The notes below the pieces were generated by a model. That model was not told where the DNA came from. It did no database searches and saw nothing but the letters and a program-made list of their open reading frames with translations. A stretch of 32,537 nucleotides of DNA from Flavobacteriaceae bacterium (GTDB taxonomy: Bacteria; Bacteroidota; Bacteroidia; Flavobacteriales; Flavobacteriaceae), in NCBI GenBank assembly GCA_947377425.1, contig CANCFZ010000003.1, forward strand, positions 1 to 32,537, written 5' to 3'. Both the position numbers and the translations under genes were made by a program. Shown piece after piece: positions 18,920-28,910 of the stretch; the stretch's first letter is position 1, and each line of letters begins with the position of its first letter.

Positions 18920-19308
18920 CTTTTTTTCAATCGGTCTTCGATATATTCAATTTTTGTTTTTCCATGAGGATGTGGTTTTCCTTCTAAACCAACACTTACC
19001 ATTGTAATAGTATCAATTGTAATAATAGTTTCTTTGGTCATCATGTTTCTAACTTCACACATTAGTGTTAAAGATGTAGTTCCGAATTTGATAACATCAA
19101 TTCCAATTTCAACAATATCACCTTGTTTTGCTGAACTTCTAAAGTTGATTTCAGACATGTGCTTGGTTACGATTCTAGGGCTTTCTAATTGTATTATAGC
19201 ATAAAGTGCAATTTCTTCATCAATCCATGCTAATAAACGACCACCAAATAAAGTGCTATTCGGATTCAAATCTTCGGGTTTAACCCATTTTCTAGTATGA
19301 AATCTCAT
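18916..19308 (-). CDS. Acyl-CoA thioesterase, hotdog fold (YciA-like)
   Basis: NPNSTLFGGRLLAWIDEEIALYA, GDIVEIGIDVIKFGTTSL motifs. Confidence 0.82.
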   Translation of the reverse strand: MRFHTRKWVKPEDLNPNSTLFGGRLLAWIDEEIALYAIIQLESPRIVTKHMSEINFRSSAKQGDIVEIGIDVIKFGTTSLTLMCEVRNMMTKETIITIDTITMVSVGLEGKPHPHGKTKIEYIEDRLKKS

Positions 19309-19411
19309 TTTGTTTTGTTTTTTTTATACAGCAAATTTAATGATTTCATAGTAGACCGATGATAATTTTTGAAAAGCATTAATAAAAATAAGGTTTTTAT
19401 CTCTCAAAAAG

Positions 19412-19441
19412 TTGGTAATTTGTTGTAAACTATTATATTTG
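19412..19441 (+). promoter_or_regulatory. Bacteroidetes-type promoter TTG-N19-TATATTTG for the OmpA-family gene
   Basis: TTG at 19412-19414 and TATATTTG at 19434-19441; ATG 36 nt downstream of the -7 box. Confidence 0.65.
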
Positions 19442-19477
19442 CACATAATTATACATAATTTAACTTATTATTATAAA

Positions 19478-20812
19478 ATGAAAAAAATTACATTATTGTC
19501 TTTATTGTTGATTTCTGCAATTTCAACCAATGCACAAGATAAAAAAGAAGAAGATAAAAATTCCTCAGAATATAATAAATGGACGGTTGAAGCTACTGTT
19601 GGTCAAGGCAAAGGAGTAAAACCTTATATGACTGGATATTTTTCTAGTGATTCTCGTACTTTTTTTGGGAAACCTCAAGCCAATAGCCTTTCATTAGCTG
19701 GAAGATATATGTTTGGCCCTAAATTTGGTATTAAATTAGCGTTTCATTATGAAGATTTAAAAAACATTAAGAATAATGAAAGTCTACCATTTGAAATGCA
19801 AATGATGGGTATTTCTTTTCAAGGTGTAGTTAATCTTAATAGATTATTTGGAATTGAAGATAATTTGAAAAAATTCGGACTTTTAGGTCATGCAGGTATT
19901 AAGGTAGATAGAATGACATCTAAAACTGAAAATCCAACTGTAACCTATAATGTTCCTTATTCTAATCATAACTATGGAAGAACAGAATATAATGGTGGTT
20001 TGGTTTTAGGAGTTTCTCCACAATACCGTTTTTCAAAAAAAATGGCTGTTTTGTTAGATGTTACTATCCAAAATAATTTTAGACAACATTTTAATTGGGA
20101 TGGTTCATATTCAGTAGAATCTAATAATTTGAATGGTCAAATGGTTACTACATCATTAGGTTTAACTTATTCATTAGGTAAAGCAGAGATGCATGGAGAC
20201 TGGGCTGTTATTAAAGATGAAAATCTTAAAAAAATAGAAGCATTAGACAAAAAAATAGGTGATATTGAAACACAAATGAATGATACTGATAAAGACGGAG
20301 TACCCGATTATCTTGATCAAGAAAATAATTCAGTTGCTGGTGTAGCCGTTGATACAAGAGGTAGAATGGTTGACATGAACAGAAATGGTGTTCCAGATGA
20401 ATTAGAGAGATATGTTGAAAAATCTACTAAAGAGACTGTTGAAAAATCTAAAGAAGATGCCGTATTACGTTTAGTTAATGAAGGTTATGTTTGTGCTTAT
20501 TATAAAAGCGGTAAAACTGAAGCAACAGATTCTTCTACTGAGGGTATTGACTTTATGTTAAACTTCTTGAGAAATCACCCAGGAACGATAATTGATATTA
20601 TTGGACATGCAGATGAATTAGGTAAAACTGAAACTAATAACGCATTAGCACTGAAAAGAGCTGAAAATGTTAAAAACATCTTAGTTAAAGCTGGTATTGA
20701 TCCTTCTAGACTAAATACAGTTTCACAAGGTGAAGATACTAGTGTTGCTCCAGATTCAGAAGGTGCTAGAAGACTAGTTCGAAAAGTAACTTTCAGAGTT
20801 GTAAATAATTAA
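19478..20812 (+). CDS. OmpA-family protein with TSP type-3-like repeats
   Basis: Signal peptide MKKITLLSLLLISAISTNAQ, beta-barrel region, DTDKDGVPDYLDQE, C-terminal IIDIIGHADELGKTETNNALALKRAENVKNIL. Start corrected from 19412 (TTG). Confidence 0.9.
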   Translation: MKKITLLSLLLISAISTNAQDKKEEDKNSSEYNKWTVEATVGQGKGVKPYMTGYFSSDSRTFFGKPQANSLSLAGRYMFGPKFGIKLAFHYEDLKNIKNNESLPFEMQMMGISFQGVVNLNRLFGIEDNLKKFGLLGHAGIKVDRMTSKTENPTVTYNVPYSNHNYGRTEYNGGLVLGVSPQYRFSKKMAVLLDVTIQNNFRQHFNWDGSYSVESNNLNGQMVTTSLGLTYSLGKAEMHGDWAVIKDENLKKIEALDKKIGDIETQMNDTDKDGVPDYLDQENNSVAGVAVDTRGRMVDMNRNGVPDELERYVEKSTKETVEKSKEDAVLRLVNEGYVCAYYKSGKTEATDSSTEGIDFMLNFLRNHPGTIIDIIGHADELGKTETNNALALKRAENVKNILVKAGIDPSRLNTVSQGEDTSVAPDSEGARRLVRKVTFRVVNN

Positions 20813-20827
20813 CAACTATTTCTTAAT

Positions 20828-20876
20828 ACATAAAAAAAGTGCCTCTGTAAAAAATACAGAGGCACTTTTTTTATGT
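20828..20876 (+). terminator. Intrinsic terminator after the OmpA-family gene
   Basis: 22-bp perfect stem ACATAAAAAAAGTGCCTCTGTA-AAAAA-TACAGAGGCACTTTTTTTATGT. Confidence 0.85.
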
Positions 20877-21100
20877 CATTAAATTAAAAAGACCAGAATA
20901 CATTTATTAAAATTTAGAGGAGTGAGGAAATTGGATTAGTTTCTTATCAATCTTTACAAGAGGATATATTACAACTTATTTGGATAAGTAAAGGATTTGG
21001 TAATACAACACAAGTGTTATTTATATTTAGTATATAAATAGATACTGAACGCATTAATACCTATCTATGGCTGACCTTTTTATTTCTACTAATATATATA

Positions 21101-22969
21101 TTACAATCTAAAAATAAAACTCTCACTTCCTTTAATACTCACTTTTATAATTCCTACTCCATCTGCAATATATAGCGTTGTAGTACTGCCATACAATTGA
21201 TCTTTAACGCTGTAAATACCATCGTGTAAATGCCATTTGGAAACTAAATCACTAGGCAGTTTTAAATCAAATGTACTGCTGTGGTCGGGTGAAAAATTGG
21301 CAACTACAATCAGCTTTTCTGTAGCTGACCAGCGAACATACGAATACAGTTTTTCATCATAGTTAGTGGTTTCTTGCCTGTTGATGCCTTGTATCTCTTG
21401 GAATTGTCCCATAAGGGCATCACTCTTTAACGAAAAGTTCAATAATCGTTTGTAAAAATCACGCAAGTCTTTTTCTGATTGCGATAATTGTCCACCGTCA
21501 AACTTTCCACCATTCATCCAGCGTTGGTGATTAGGTACACCCACATAATCAAATATTGATGTTCTAGAATGCATTCCGAACCCTCCATTTTCATTTCCCG
21601 CCTCTCCTACTTCTTGTCCAAAATATATCATGGTTGGTGATGAACTTATTGTAGTAGAAACTACCATTAGTGGTTTTCCTTTTTCGCCACTTCCTGCAAA
21701 CTCAGGACTAGCCAAACGTTGCTCATCGTGGTTGTCTAAAAAGTGAAGCATGTTTTTAGCAATATCTACATTTCGATACTGAATATCTGAAAGCCCATCA
21801 GGAACCGTTTTTCCTTGCATAACGGCTTTTAAATGGTCGTAGGTTTCAACTTTATCATACAAATAATCCATTTTACCTTTAAAGATATAATTTCTATACT
21901 CGTTTGGATTATAAACTTCTGCCATCAAAAAAGCATCTGGATTTTTCATTTTTATAGCCGAATTCATATAGCTCCAAAATTCATAAGGTACCATTTCTGC
22001 CATATCATAACGAAAACCATCAACGCCTTTAGTGGTCCAATACAAAGCAATATCTCTAAATTTTTTCCATGAACTTGGAACATCTTTATTTTTCCAAAAA
22101 TCAAAATGCTCTTTATATGATTTTTTATCAAAACCTTCTGGTAACTCCGGAAAATCTTTTGAACCATCAGGTCGAATTCCGTAATTCACTTTCACAGTTT
22201 CATACCAATCATTGATGTCTGGTTTTGCTAATCGTGAACCATTTCCTGTCCATTTTGCAGGATTTTCATCAAATGTTCCATCAATTAATGAGTTTTTTTC
22301 ACCGTTTAATGGTTTGTAACTTTCCGATGTTGGAACTTGAAAATGTTGTCCTGGAATGTAATAAAAGTTATTATTTCGAGCATATTCTACAGAAGTGTTA
22401 TCATCGGCACCAAAATCATTGAACTCATTAGGATTTGACAAACTAATATATTTACGAGCAATATGATTGGGAACAATATCAATAATAACTTTTAATCCAT
22501 TTTTGTGTGTTCGAGCAATTAATGCTTCAAATTCTTCCAACCGCTTTGCGGGATTGACAGCTAAATCTGGATTGACATTGTAATAATCTTTCACGGCATA
22601 AGGTGAACCTGCACGACCTTTTACTACTTCTGGATCATCGTTTGAAATTCCATATTTTGTATAATCATTTATCAAAGCATGATGCGGAACACCTGTGTAC
22701 CAAATATGTGTAATACCAAGATTCTTGATTTCGGTTAAGGCTTTGTCCGTAAAATCATTGAACTTCCCTACTCCATTTTCTTCAATAGTTCCCCAAGGTT
22801 TGTTGGTAGTGTTTTTATTTCCGAATAATCTTGTAAAAACTTGATAGACTACTTTTTTCTTTTCCACAATGGTAGCTTTTTTAGTATTGGTGTTAAACTT
22901 ATGTTTTTTTACTTGTGCATTTGCCGAAAGTGATAATCCAAGAACAGCAAGCAATAAGATTTTTTTCAT
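21101..22969 (-). CDS. Alpha-amylase family (GH13) enzyme, exported
   Basis: Signal peptide; DIVPNH, GVDGFRYDMAEM, AEVYNP, FLDNHDEQR conserved regions I-IV. Confidence 0.93.
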   Translation of the reverse strand: MKKILLLAVLGLSLSANAQVKKHKFNTNTKKATIVEKKKVVYQVFTRLFGNKNTTNKPWGTIEENGVGKFNDFTDKALTEIKNLGITHIWYTGVPHHALINDYTKYGISNDDPEVVKGRAGSPYAVKDYYNVNPDLAVNPAKRLEEFEALIARTHKNGLKVIIDIVPNHIARKYISLSNPNEFNDFGADDNTSVEYARNNNFYYIPGQHFQVPTSESYKPLNGEKNSLIDGTFDENPAKWTGNGSRLAKPDINDWYETVKVNYGIRPDGSKDFPELPEGFDKKSYKEHFDFWKNKDVPSSWKKFRDIALYWTTKGVDGFRYDMAEMVPYEFWSYMNSAIKMKNPDAFLMAEVYNPNEYRNYIFKGKMDYLYDKVETYDHLKAVMQGKTVPDGLSDIQYRNVDIAKNMLHFLDNHDEQRLASPEFAGSGEKGKPLMVVSTTISSSPTMIYFGQEVGEAGNENGGFGMHSRTSIFDYVGVPNHQRWMNGGKFDGGQLSQSEKDLRDFYKRLLNFSLKSDALMGQFQEIQGINRQETTNYDEKLYSYVRWSATEKLIVVANFSPDHSSTFDLKLPSDLVSKWHLHDGIYSVKDQLYGSTTTLYIADGVGIIKVSIKGSESFIFRL

Positions 22970-22999
22970 AATTAATTATGTTTTAATAACATGATGCAA

Positions 23000-23007
23000 C
23001 AAATATA
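23000..23007 (-). promoter_or_regulatory. -7-like element (TATATTTG) for the GH13 gene
   Basis: CAAATATA on +; upstream of the minus-strand GH13 start; no clear -33 TTG. Confidence 0.4.
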
Positions 23008-23033
23008 AAAATTTGCGTAACTGATTTGTTATT

Positions 23034-23066
23034 TTGACATCATTAATTTTATTATAACTAACTTTG
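23034..23066 (+). promoter_or_regulatory. Promoter-like TTG-N22-TAACTTTG for the GH5 gene
   Basis: TTG at 23034-23036, TAACTTTG at 23059-23066; ATG at 23087. Confidence 0.5.
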
Positions 23067-23086
23067 ATAAAACAAGTCATATTAAT

Positions 23087-24115
23087 ATGAAGAAAAAAAT
23101 GCTCATTGTATTTGGAATTACTTTATTAATTACAGTTAAAATTACCATTTCTTGTCAAAAAGAAACCATTCCAACCGAAACAATTCAATCTTTAACTTAT
23201 TCCATTTCTGGGAATAAAATTATTAACCAAAATCAACCCATTCAATTAATTGGTGTTAATGCATTTCATTCATTTAGTGCAGGAAGTAACGACATGAGCA
23301 ATTGGAACATAGATGTTGTTAGAGAATTTATAGGAAACGTAAAAGAAAACCCAATAGATGGAAATCCAATTCAAGACACCAATGGCAGTTATTTACATTC
23401 TTTACAAAAAATTGTAGATGGAAATAGATTGAACAATAAGGTTACTATTCTTTGCGCTTTTGGTTGGGATGGAACAAATGTAAATTTATATACCGGAAAA
23501 AGACCTGCTCAAACTTTTTGGTGGAATGATTATAAAATAAAATTGCAACAATGGGCAACTTTTTTCAAAAATCAACCCGACGTTTGGATTGAAGTTTGGA
23601 ATGAACCCTACAATTATAATAGAACCGATGGATATACTGATGCAATTTGGATGAGTGACATGAACGAATTGACGCAAGTTGTAAGAGCAGCTGGTAACGC
23701 GAACATTATTTTAATTCCATGTTGTGAGCAAGGTCAAGATGAAAGCGTTGTGGTAAATCAAGGAGCAAACTTTTTGAATAATAAGAGCAATATTATATTT
23801 GATATTCATGCTTATGAAAAATGGCTTTTAATAGACGATTCAACCAATCAAAATCGTTTAGAGGTATTGAAACAAAACAATTTACCAATTATTTTTGGAG
23901 AAACCGCACCAATGAATGCAGGAGTATTAATGAATCCACAATCTTTTTTAAATATTCTTTACAATCGTGGATTATCCGTTTGTGCTTGGACATGGAAAAA
24001 TGACGAAACTGATCAAGATGCTTTGTTAACAACAACTGGACTTCTGAATAATATTAACAATAATAATTGGGGATCAATTTATAAAGAATTAACAACAAGA
24101 GTTAGAAATCCGTAA
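23087..24115 (+). CDS. Glycoside hydrolase family 5-like (cellulase/mannanase superfamily) lipoprotein
   Basis: Lipobox-like TISC; IEVWNEPYN (acid/base) and PIIFGETAP (nucleophile) motifs. Confidence 0.85.
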   Translation: MKKKMLIVFGITLLITVKITISCQKETIPTETIQSLTYSISGNKIINQNQPIQLIGVNAFHSFSAGSNDMSNWNIDVVREFIGNVKENPIDGNPIQDTNGSYLHSLQKIVDGNRLNNKVTILCAFGWDGTNVNLYTGKRPAQTFWWNDYKIKLQQWATFFKNQPDVWIEVWNEPYNYNRTDGYTDAIWMSDMNELTQVVRAAGNANIILIPCCEQGQDESVVVNQGANFLNNKSNIIFDIHAYEKWLLIDDSTNQNRLEVLKQNNLPIIFGETAPMNAGVLMNPQSFLNILYNRGLSVCAWTWKNDETDQDALLTTTGLLNNINNNNWGSIYKELTTRVRNP

Positions 24116-24276
24116 TAGTATAATTTCTTAATAATATAACACATCTTATCTCTATTTTTATAAATTTGCCACAGAAGTAAAATCATTAAAAACAAATTTT
24201 ACTTTGAAAATCTATAATTAAGTACTAAAGAAATACTTAAAAAAATCCCTCAAAATTTAGTCTTATTAGCAAAATT

Positions 24277-25470
24277 ATGAATAACGATTTTATAAAATAC
24301 CAAGCGCAGACATCACCATATCCATTGGGAATGGAGGTTTCACATGCAATTGGTTCGTATATTTATGACACCAACAACAAAAAATATTTAGATTTTGTGG
24401 CTGGCGTTTCGGCTTGTTCACTCGGACATCAAAATAAGCGAGTAAATGATGCTATTAAAAATCAATTGGACAAATATTCGCATGTAATGGTTTATGGAGA
24501 ATATTCTCAAAGCCCAGCAGTGCAATACTGCAAATTATTAGTCGAACATTTACCTAAAGAATTAAACAAAGTCTATTTAGTAAACTCCGGAACAGAAGCT
24601 TGTGAAGGTGCATTAAAATTAGTGCGACGAGTTACAGGCAGAAGTCAATTGATTTCGTGTCATAATGCTTATCATGGAAATACAATGGGCTCCATGAGTG
24701 TCATGGGATTTGAAGAACGCAAGCAAGTTTTTCGTCCATTGATTCCTGATGTAGATTTTATAACGTTCAATAACGAAGATGATATTCAAAAAATAACTAC
24801 AAAAACGGCTGGAATCATTCTTGAAAGTATTCAGGGTGGTGCTGGTTTTATTCAACCTGAAAATGATTTTTTAGCCAAAGTAAAAAAACGTTGCGAAGAA
24901 GTTGGTGCCTTAATGATTATTGATGAAATACAACCCGGATTTGGAAGAACTGGAAAATTATTCGGATTTGAAAACTACAATGTAGTCCCTGATGTTATAA
25001 TCATCGGCAAAGGAATGGCTGGCGGAATGCCTGTTGGCGGATTCATTGCTCATGAAAAACACATGGATTTGTTAAGTCATGATCCAAAACTGGGTCACAT
25101 TACAACCTTTGGCGGTCATCCAGTTATTGCTGCGGCATGTTTGGCTACACTGCAAGAAGTATTAGAAAAAGACTACGCCAAACAATCATTAGAGAAAGAA
25201 AAATTATTTCGTGAGCTTTTGGTACATCCTTTGATACAAGAAATTAGAGGAAAAGGATTGATGCTTGCTGCCATGACATCAGATGCAGAAATAACCAATC
25301 AAATTATTTTGCGTTGTCAAGACAAAGGACTAATTCTGTTTTGGTTATTGTTTGAAGGAAAAGCCATCAGAATCACACCACCATTAACAGTTTCGGAAAA
25401 TGAAATTCGTGAAGGTTGTAAGATTATGTTAGAAGTAATGGATGAAGTTCAATTGATAATGAATAATTAA
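24277..25470 (+). CDS. Class III PLP-dependent aminotransferase
   Basis: VNSGTEACEGALKL, IIDEIQPGFGRTGKLFGFE, VIIIGKGMAGGMPVGGF (PLP lysine). Confidence 0.92.
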   Translation: MNNDFIKYQAQTSPYPLGMEVSHAIGSYIYDTNNKKYLDFVAGVSACSLGHQNKRVNDAIKNQLDKYSHVMVYGEYSQSPAVQYCKLLVEHLPKELNKVYLVNSGTEACEGALKLVRRVTGRSQLISCHNAYHGNTMGSMSVMGFEERKQVFRPLIPDVDFITFNNEDDIQKITTKTAGIILESIQGGAGFIQPENDFLAKVKKRCEEVGALMIIDEIQPGFGRTGKLFGFENYNVVPDVIIIGKGMAGGMPVGGFIAHEKHMDLLSHDPKLGHITTFGGHPVIAAACLATLQEVLEKDYAKQSLEKEKLFRELLVHPLIQEIRGKGLMLAAMTSDAEITNQIILRCQDKGLILFWLLFEGKAIRITPPLTVSENEIREGCKIMLEVMDEVQLIMNN

Positions 25471-25575
25471 TAATTGTTTTTCTGTTAATTAAATTGTTCA
25501 AAACAAAAAACATTTTTCCACGTTTGCACGTAAGAGTTAATTATCTTTATTCTGTTTAATTCTAAACAAAAAGCT

Positions 25576-26970
25576 ATGTATTTGGATCACGACGAAGAAG
25601 ACTACAATTTATCCTTATCAAAGTTTGAATCGATGTTGAAAACCAATAAAGTTTTCTTTTTTGATTCCGAGGAATTTGAAGAGATTATTCTTCATTATCT
25701 TGACATGGGCAAAGCCAATTTAGCCAAAAAAGCATTAAAATTAGGTTTAGAACAGCATCCAAAATCAACTGGTTTAAAGCTAGTTCAGGTAGAAATGTTG
25801 GTTTATGACGACAAACTCGATATTGCTGAAAAAATGCTGAACGAGTTGTATGCAATTGAGCCAACGAATGAAGAGATTTTTATACAAAAAGCAAATATTT
25901 ATTCCAAAAGAGATAACCACGAAAAAGCTGTTGAACTACTCCAAGAAGCACTAAAATACACCGAAGATTATGCCGATGTTTATAACTTAATTGGCATGGA
26001 ATATCTATTTATGGACAATTTAGAGAAAGCAAAAGAAAGCTTTATAAAATGTTTGGAAGAAGATATTGAAGACCAATCAGCACTTTATAATGTAGTTTAT
26101 TGTTATGAGTTTTTAGATCAAAATGCAGAAGCGATAGACTATCTTAAAAAATATATTGATAAAAATCCGTACAGCGAAATTGCTTGGCACCAACAAGGAA
26201 GATTATATTATGGATTGAAAGAATATGAAAATGCAGTTCAAGCCTTTGAATTTGCAACCTATATTGACGATGAGTTTTTAGGCGCATTCATGGAAAATGG
26301 TAAAGCTTTAGAACGGTTAAAACGTTATGAAGATGCTATTGAAAACTACCAAAAAACTATTGAGTTAGATGACCCAACTTCGTATGCCTTATTACGAATA
26401 GGAAAATGTCATGAAAAACTAGGACACAAAGCTGAAGCATTAAAATATTTTAATAAAACAGTTCATGAAGATCCTCTTTTAGATAAAGGTTGGATTGCTA
26501 TTACTGATTTTTATTTGCGTCAAAAAAACTACCAAAAATCACTATATTATGTAAATAAAGCTTTAGCAATAGATAATCAAAATCGTGCTTATTGGAAGCG
26601 TTACGCAACAATAAATAAAGCAATGGGATTCTATGAAGAAGCAGAACAAGGTTATAGAAAAGCAGTAGAATTTGGCGATGCCAATTTAGATACATGGTTA
26701 TTTTGGGTAGATATTTTACAACATTTAGGAGAGTTTGATAATGCCGTAATGACGTTACTTCAAGCATCTGAATTTTTCCCAGAAGAATATCAAGTAGAAT
26801 ACCGTTTGGCTGGATTGTACTACACCTTAAACGAAGAAGAAAAAGGAAGTTTTCATTTAAGTAATGGTTTGCGTTTGAATTATAAAAATCGTAAACTTTT
26901 ACAAGAATTATTTCCAATTGTTTGGGAAAATGAAATTGTTAAAAAGTATATTGAAAACCATAAAAAATAG
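25576..26970 (+). CDS. Tetratricopeptide repeat protein
   Basis: Repeated TPR-like units across 464 aa (e.g. AIDYLKKYIDKNPYSEIAWHQQGRLYYGLKEYENAVQAFEFATYID). Confidence 0.9.
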   Translation: MYLDHDEEDYNLSLSKFESMLKTNKVFFFDSEEFEEIILHYLDMGKANLAKKALKLGLEQHPKSTGLKLVQVEMLVYDDKLDIAEKMLNELYAIEPTNEEIFIQKANIYSKRDNHEKAVELLQEALKYTEDYADVYNLIGMEYLFMDNLEKAKESFIKCLEEDIEDQSALYNVVYCYEFLDQNAEAIDYLKKYIDKNPYSEIAWHQQGRLYYGLKEYENAVQAFEFATYIDDEFLGAFMENGKALERLKRYEDAIENYQKTIELDDPTSYALLRIGKCHEKLGHKAEALKYFNKTVHEDPLLDKGWIAITDFYLRQKNYQKSLYYVNKALAIDNQNRAYWKRYATINKAMGFYEEAEQGYRKAVEFGDANLDTWLFWVDILQHLGEFDNAVMTLLQASEFFPEEYQVEYRLAGLYYTLNEEEKGSFHLSNGLRLNYKNRKLLQELFPIVWENEIVKKYIENHKK

Positions 26971-27504
26971 ATGAAGAAATTAGCATTATTAAGCTTATTC
27001 TTATTGATGAGTTTTTCTTATGGACAAACTCAAAAAAAGAAAAATAAATCTAAAAAAGATGTTGCCACAACTAAAGTTATTTCTTTAGAAGAAAGAAGTA
27101 ATGATATTAAGGCTGATTCTGATGCGGTAATTTCTCCAACTGGATATGAGCCAAAAACGCTACAAGAAGATGAAAATATCATTTATAACCCTACAGGAAT
27201 AGAGGTTCAACCAGATTTTCCAGGTGGAAATAAAAACCTATTTGCTTTTATTTCTAAAAACTTTCAATATTCTAATGAAATGAAAGAAAACGAATTAAAA
27301 GGCAGAATAATTGCTTCTTTTATTGTAGAAAAAGATGGTTCTATTAGCAACATTAAAGTTGTTAGAAGCATCGGTTATGGAACAGAAAATGAAGTCATAA
27401 GAGTATTAAAATTAATGCCAAAATGGGCTCCAGGAGAGCAAAATGGTAAAAAAGTTAGATGTTCATATAATGTTCCAATAATGATTTATGCCACCAAACA
27501 ATAA
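26971..27504 (+). CDS. TonB C-terminal-domain protein with signal peptide
   Basis: MKKLALLSLFLLMSFSYGQ leader; PDFPGGNKNLFAFISKNFQY...LKGRIIASFIVEKDGSISNIKVVRS...MPKWAPGEQNGKKV. Confidence 0.85.
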   Translation: MKKLALLSLFLLMSFSYGQTQKKKNKSKKDVATTKVISLEERSNDIKADSDAVISPTGYEPKTLQEDENIIYNPTGIEVQPDFPGGNKNLFAFISKNFQYSNEMKENELKGRIIASFIVEKDGSISNIKVVRSIGYGTENEVIRVLKLMPKWAPGEQNGKKVRCSYNVPIMIYATKQ

Positions 27505-28234
27505 AAAATACGGATTATTAGGTAAAGATATTTCTTATTCTTTTTCTAAAAAATACTTCACCGAAAAATTCTCACAAGATTTATTTAATGATTGTGTTTA
27601 TAAGAATTTTGATATTCCAACTTTAGAAGAATTTCCAAATATTATAAAAAATAATCCTGATTTAAAAGGCCTTAATGTTACAATTCCCTACAAAGAATCA
27701 ATTATTTCCTACTTAGATACTTTATCCGAAAAAGCCTCTAAAATTGGAGCGGTAAATGTAATCAGATTTACAAAAAAAGGAAACTTAAAAGGCTATAATT
27801 CAGATTGGTATGGCTTTAAAAAATCATTAGAACCTCTACTCCAACCCCATCACAAAAAAGCTTTAATACTAGGCACAGGTGGTGGCGCCAAAGCAGTAGC
27901 CTTTGCTTTAGAACAAATGGGGATTTTCTATACTTATGTTTCTCGTGAAGCCACAGAAAATACAATTGATTATAGTAGAGTAAACATAACTACTTTTGAC
28001 AATTATCATATTATAATCAACTGTACACCAGTTGGAACTAGCCCTAACACAAAGGAATTTCCTCCTATTCCTTACGGTTTTTTTACAGACAAACACATTG
28101 CTTTCGATTTAATATACAACCCAGAGGAAACACAGTTTTTAAAAAAAGCAAAACAGAAAGGTGCTGTGATAAAAAATGGTTATGAAATGTTAGTTTTTCA
28201 AGCAGAAAAAGCTTGGAAGATATGGAATAAATAG
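27488..28234 (+). CDS. aroE: Shikimate dehydrogenase
   Basis: YGLLGKDISYSFSK, LKGLNVTIPYKESI, GAVNVI, GYNSDWYGF, ILGTGGGAKAVAFAL, INCTPVGTSPN. Confidence 0.95.
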   Translation: MPPNNKKYGLLGKDISYSFSKKYFTEKFSQDLFNDCVYKNFDIPTLEEFPNIIKNNPDLKGLNVTIPYKESIISYLDTLSEKASKIGAVNVIRFTKKGNLKGYNSDWYGFKKSLEPLLQPHHKKALILGTGGGAKAVAFALEQMGIFYTYVSREATENTIDYSRVNITTFDNYHIIINCTPVGTSPNTKEFPPIPYGFFTDKHIAFDLIYNPEETQFLKKAKQKGAVIKNGYEMLVFQAEKAWKIWNK

Positions 28235-28248
28235 AAACATGAAAATTC

Positions 28249-28764
28249 ATGAACAATCAAAAAAACTATCAATTCTCCTATTATCCAATTAAATTATGGA
28301 TAGATTCAATGATAACTATAATAATATTTATTTCATCAACATTAATCTTTCTTATAAACAATAATCAACCATTTGGAATATTAATAACACTTATTATTTG
28401 GTTCATTGGTAGAAATCATTTTCTTAAAACTATAAAAAATTTAAATAGAATTTTAAACAAAAAACCTGCAATAGAATTAACTGATGAATATTTTTATGAC
28501 CATATAAACAACATCAAAATTTATTGGAAAAATATTAATAAAATATCATTAATATCTATTAAAAGTAACACTTACATATGTTTCAATTTAAAAGACATTA
28601 AAAGCTACATTATTCAATCTAAAAGTTTTCTAGATAACTTTTTATTCAAAATAAATCTATACAACGAAGAAAAATTTGTAAAAACAGAGATCAGTTTGGT
28701 TGAAGGTAAAAATGAAGACATATTCAACAAAATTTCTACTTTTCACAAAATTAAAAACAACTAA
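28249..28764 (+). CDS. Hypothetical membrane protein, two N-terminal TM segments plus a beta-rich tail
   Basis: Continuous 171-aa ORF 14 nt after aroE; hydrophobic IDSMITIIIFISSTLIFLI...FGILITLIIWFIG; no family recognised with confidence. Confidence 0.6.
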   Translation: MNNQKNYQFSYYPIKLWIDSMITIIIFISSTLIFLINNNQPFGILITLIIWFIGRNHFLKTIKNLNRILNKKPAIELTDEYFYDHINNIKIYWKNINKISLISIKSNTYICFNLKDIKSYIIQSKSFLDNFLFKINLYNEEKFVKTEISLVEGKNEDIFNKISTFHKIKNN

Positions 28765-28910
28765 TGTTTTTAGAAATTGATAATTTATTTTTATGATATT
28801 CAGGTGAGCTTTAAATAAATTTTAACAGAAACCATTGATTTTCTTGGTTTTTTGGCTACACTTTAGTATCTTTCGCCCTTAAAATTGTATAACCTTACAC
28901 ATTTAAAAAA

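Noticed and set aside
20877-21100. Possible gene remnant (frame reading EEIGLVSYQSLQEDILQLIWISKGFGNTTQVLFIFSI)
   Set aside because: Short, no start codon, no recognisable family; not enough to call a pseudogene or mobile-element scar.
21833-22422. Several 65-79 aa ORFs within the GH13 gene on both strands
   Set aside because: All lie within a CDS that carries the four conserved GH13 regions.
26501-26917. 138-aa minus ORF inside the TPR gene
   Set aside because: Antisense to clear TPR repeats; Leu/Asn-rich composition explained by the opposite strand.
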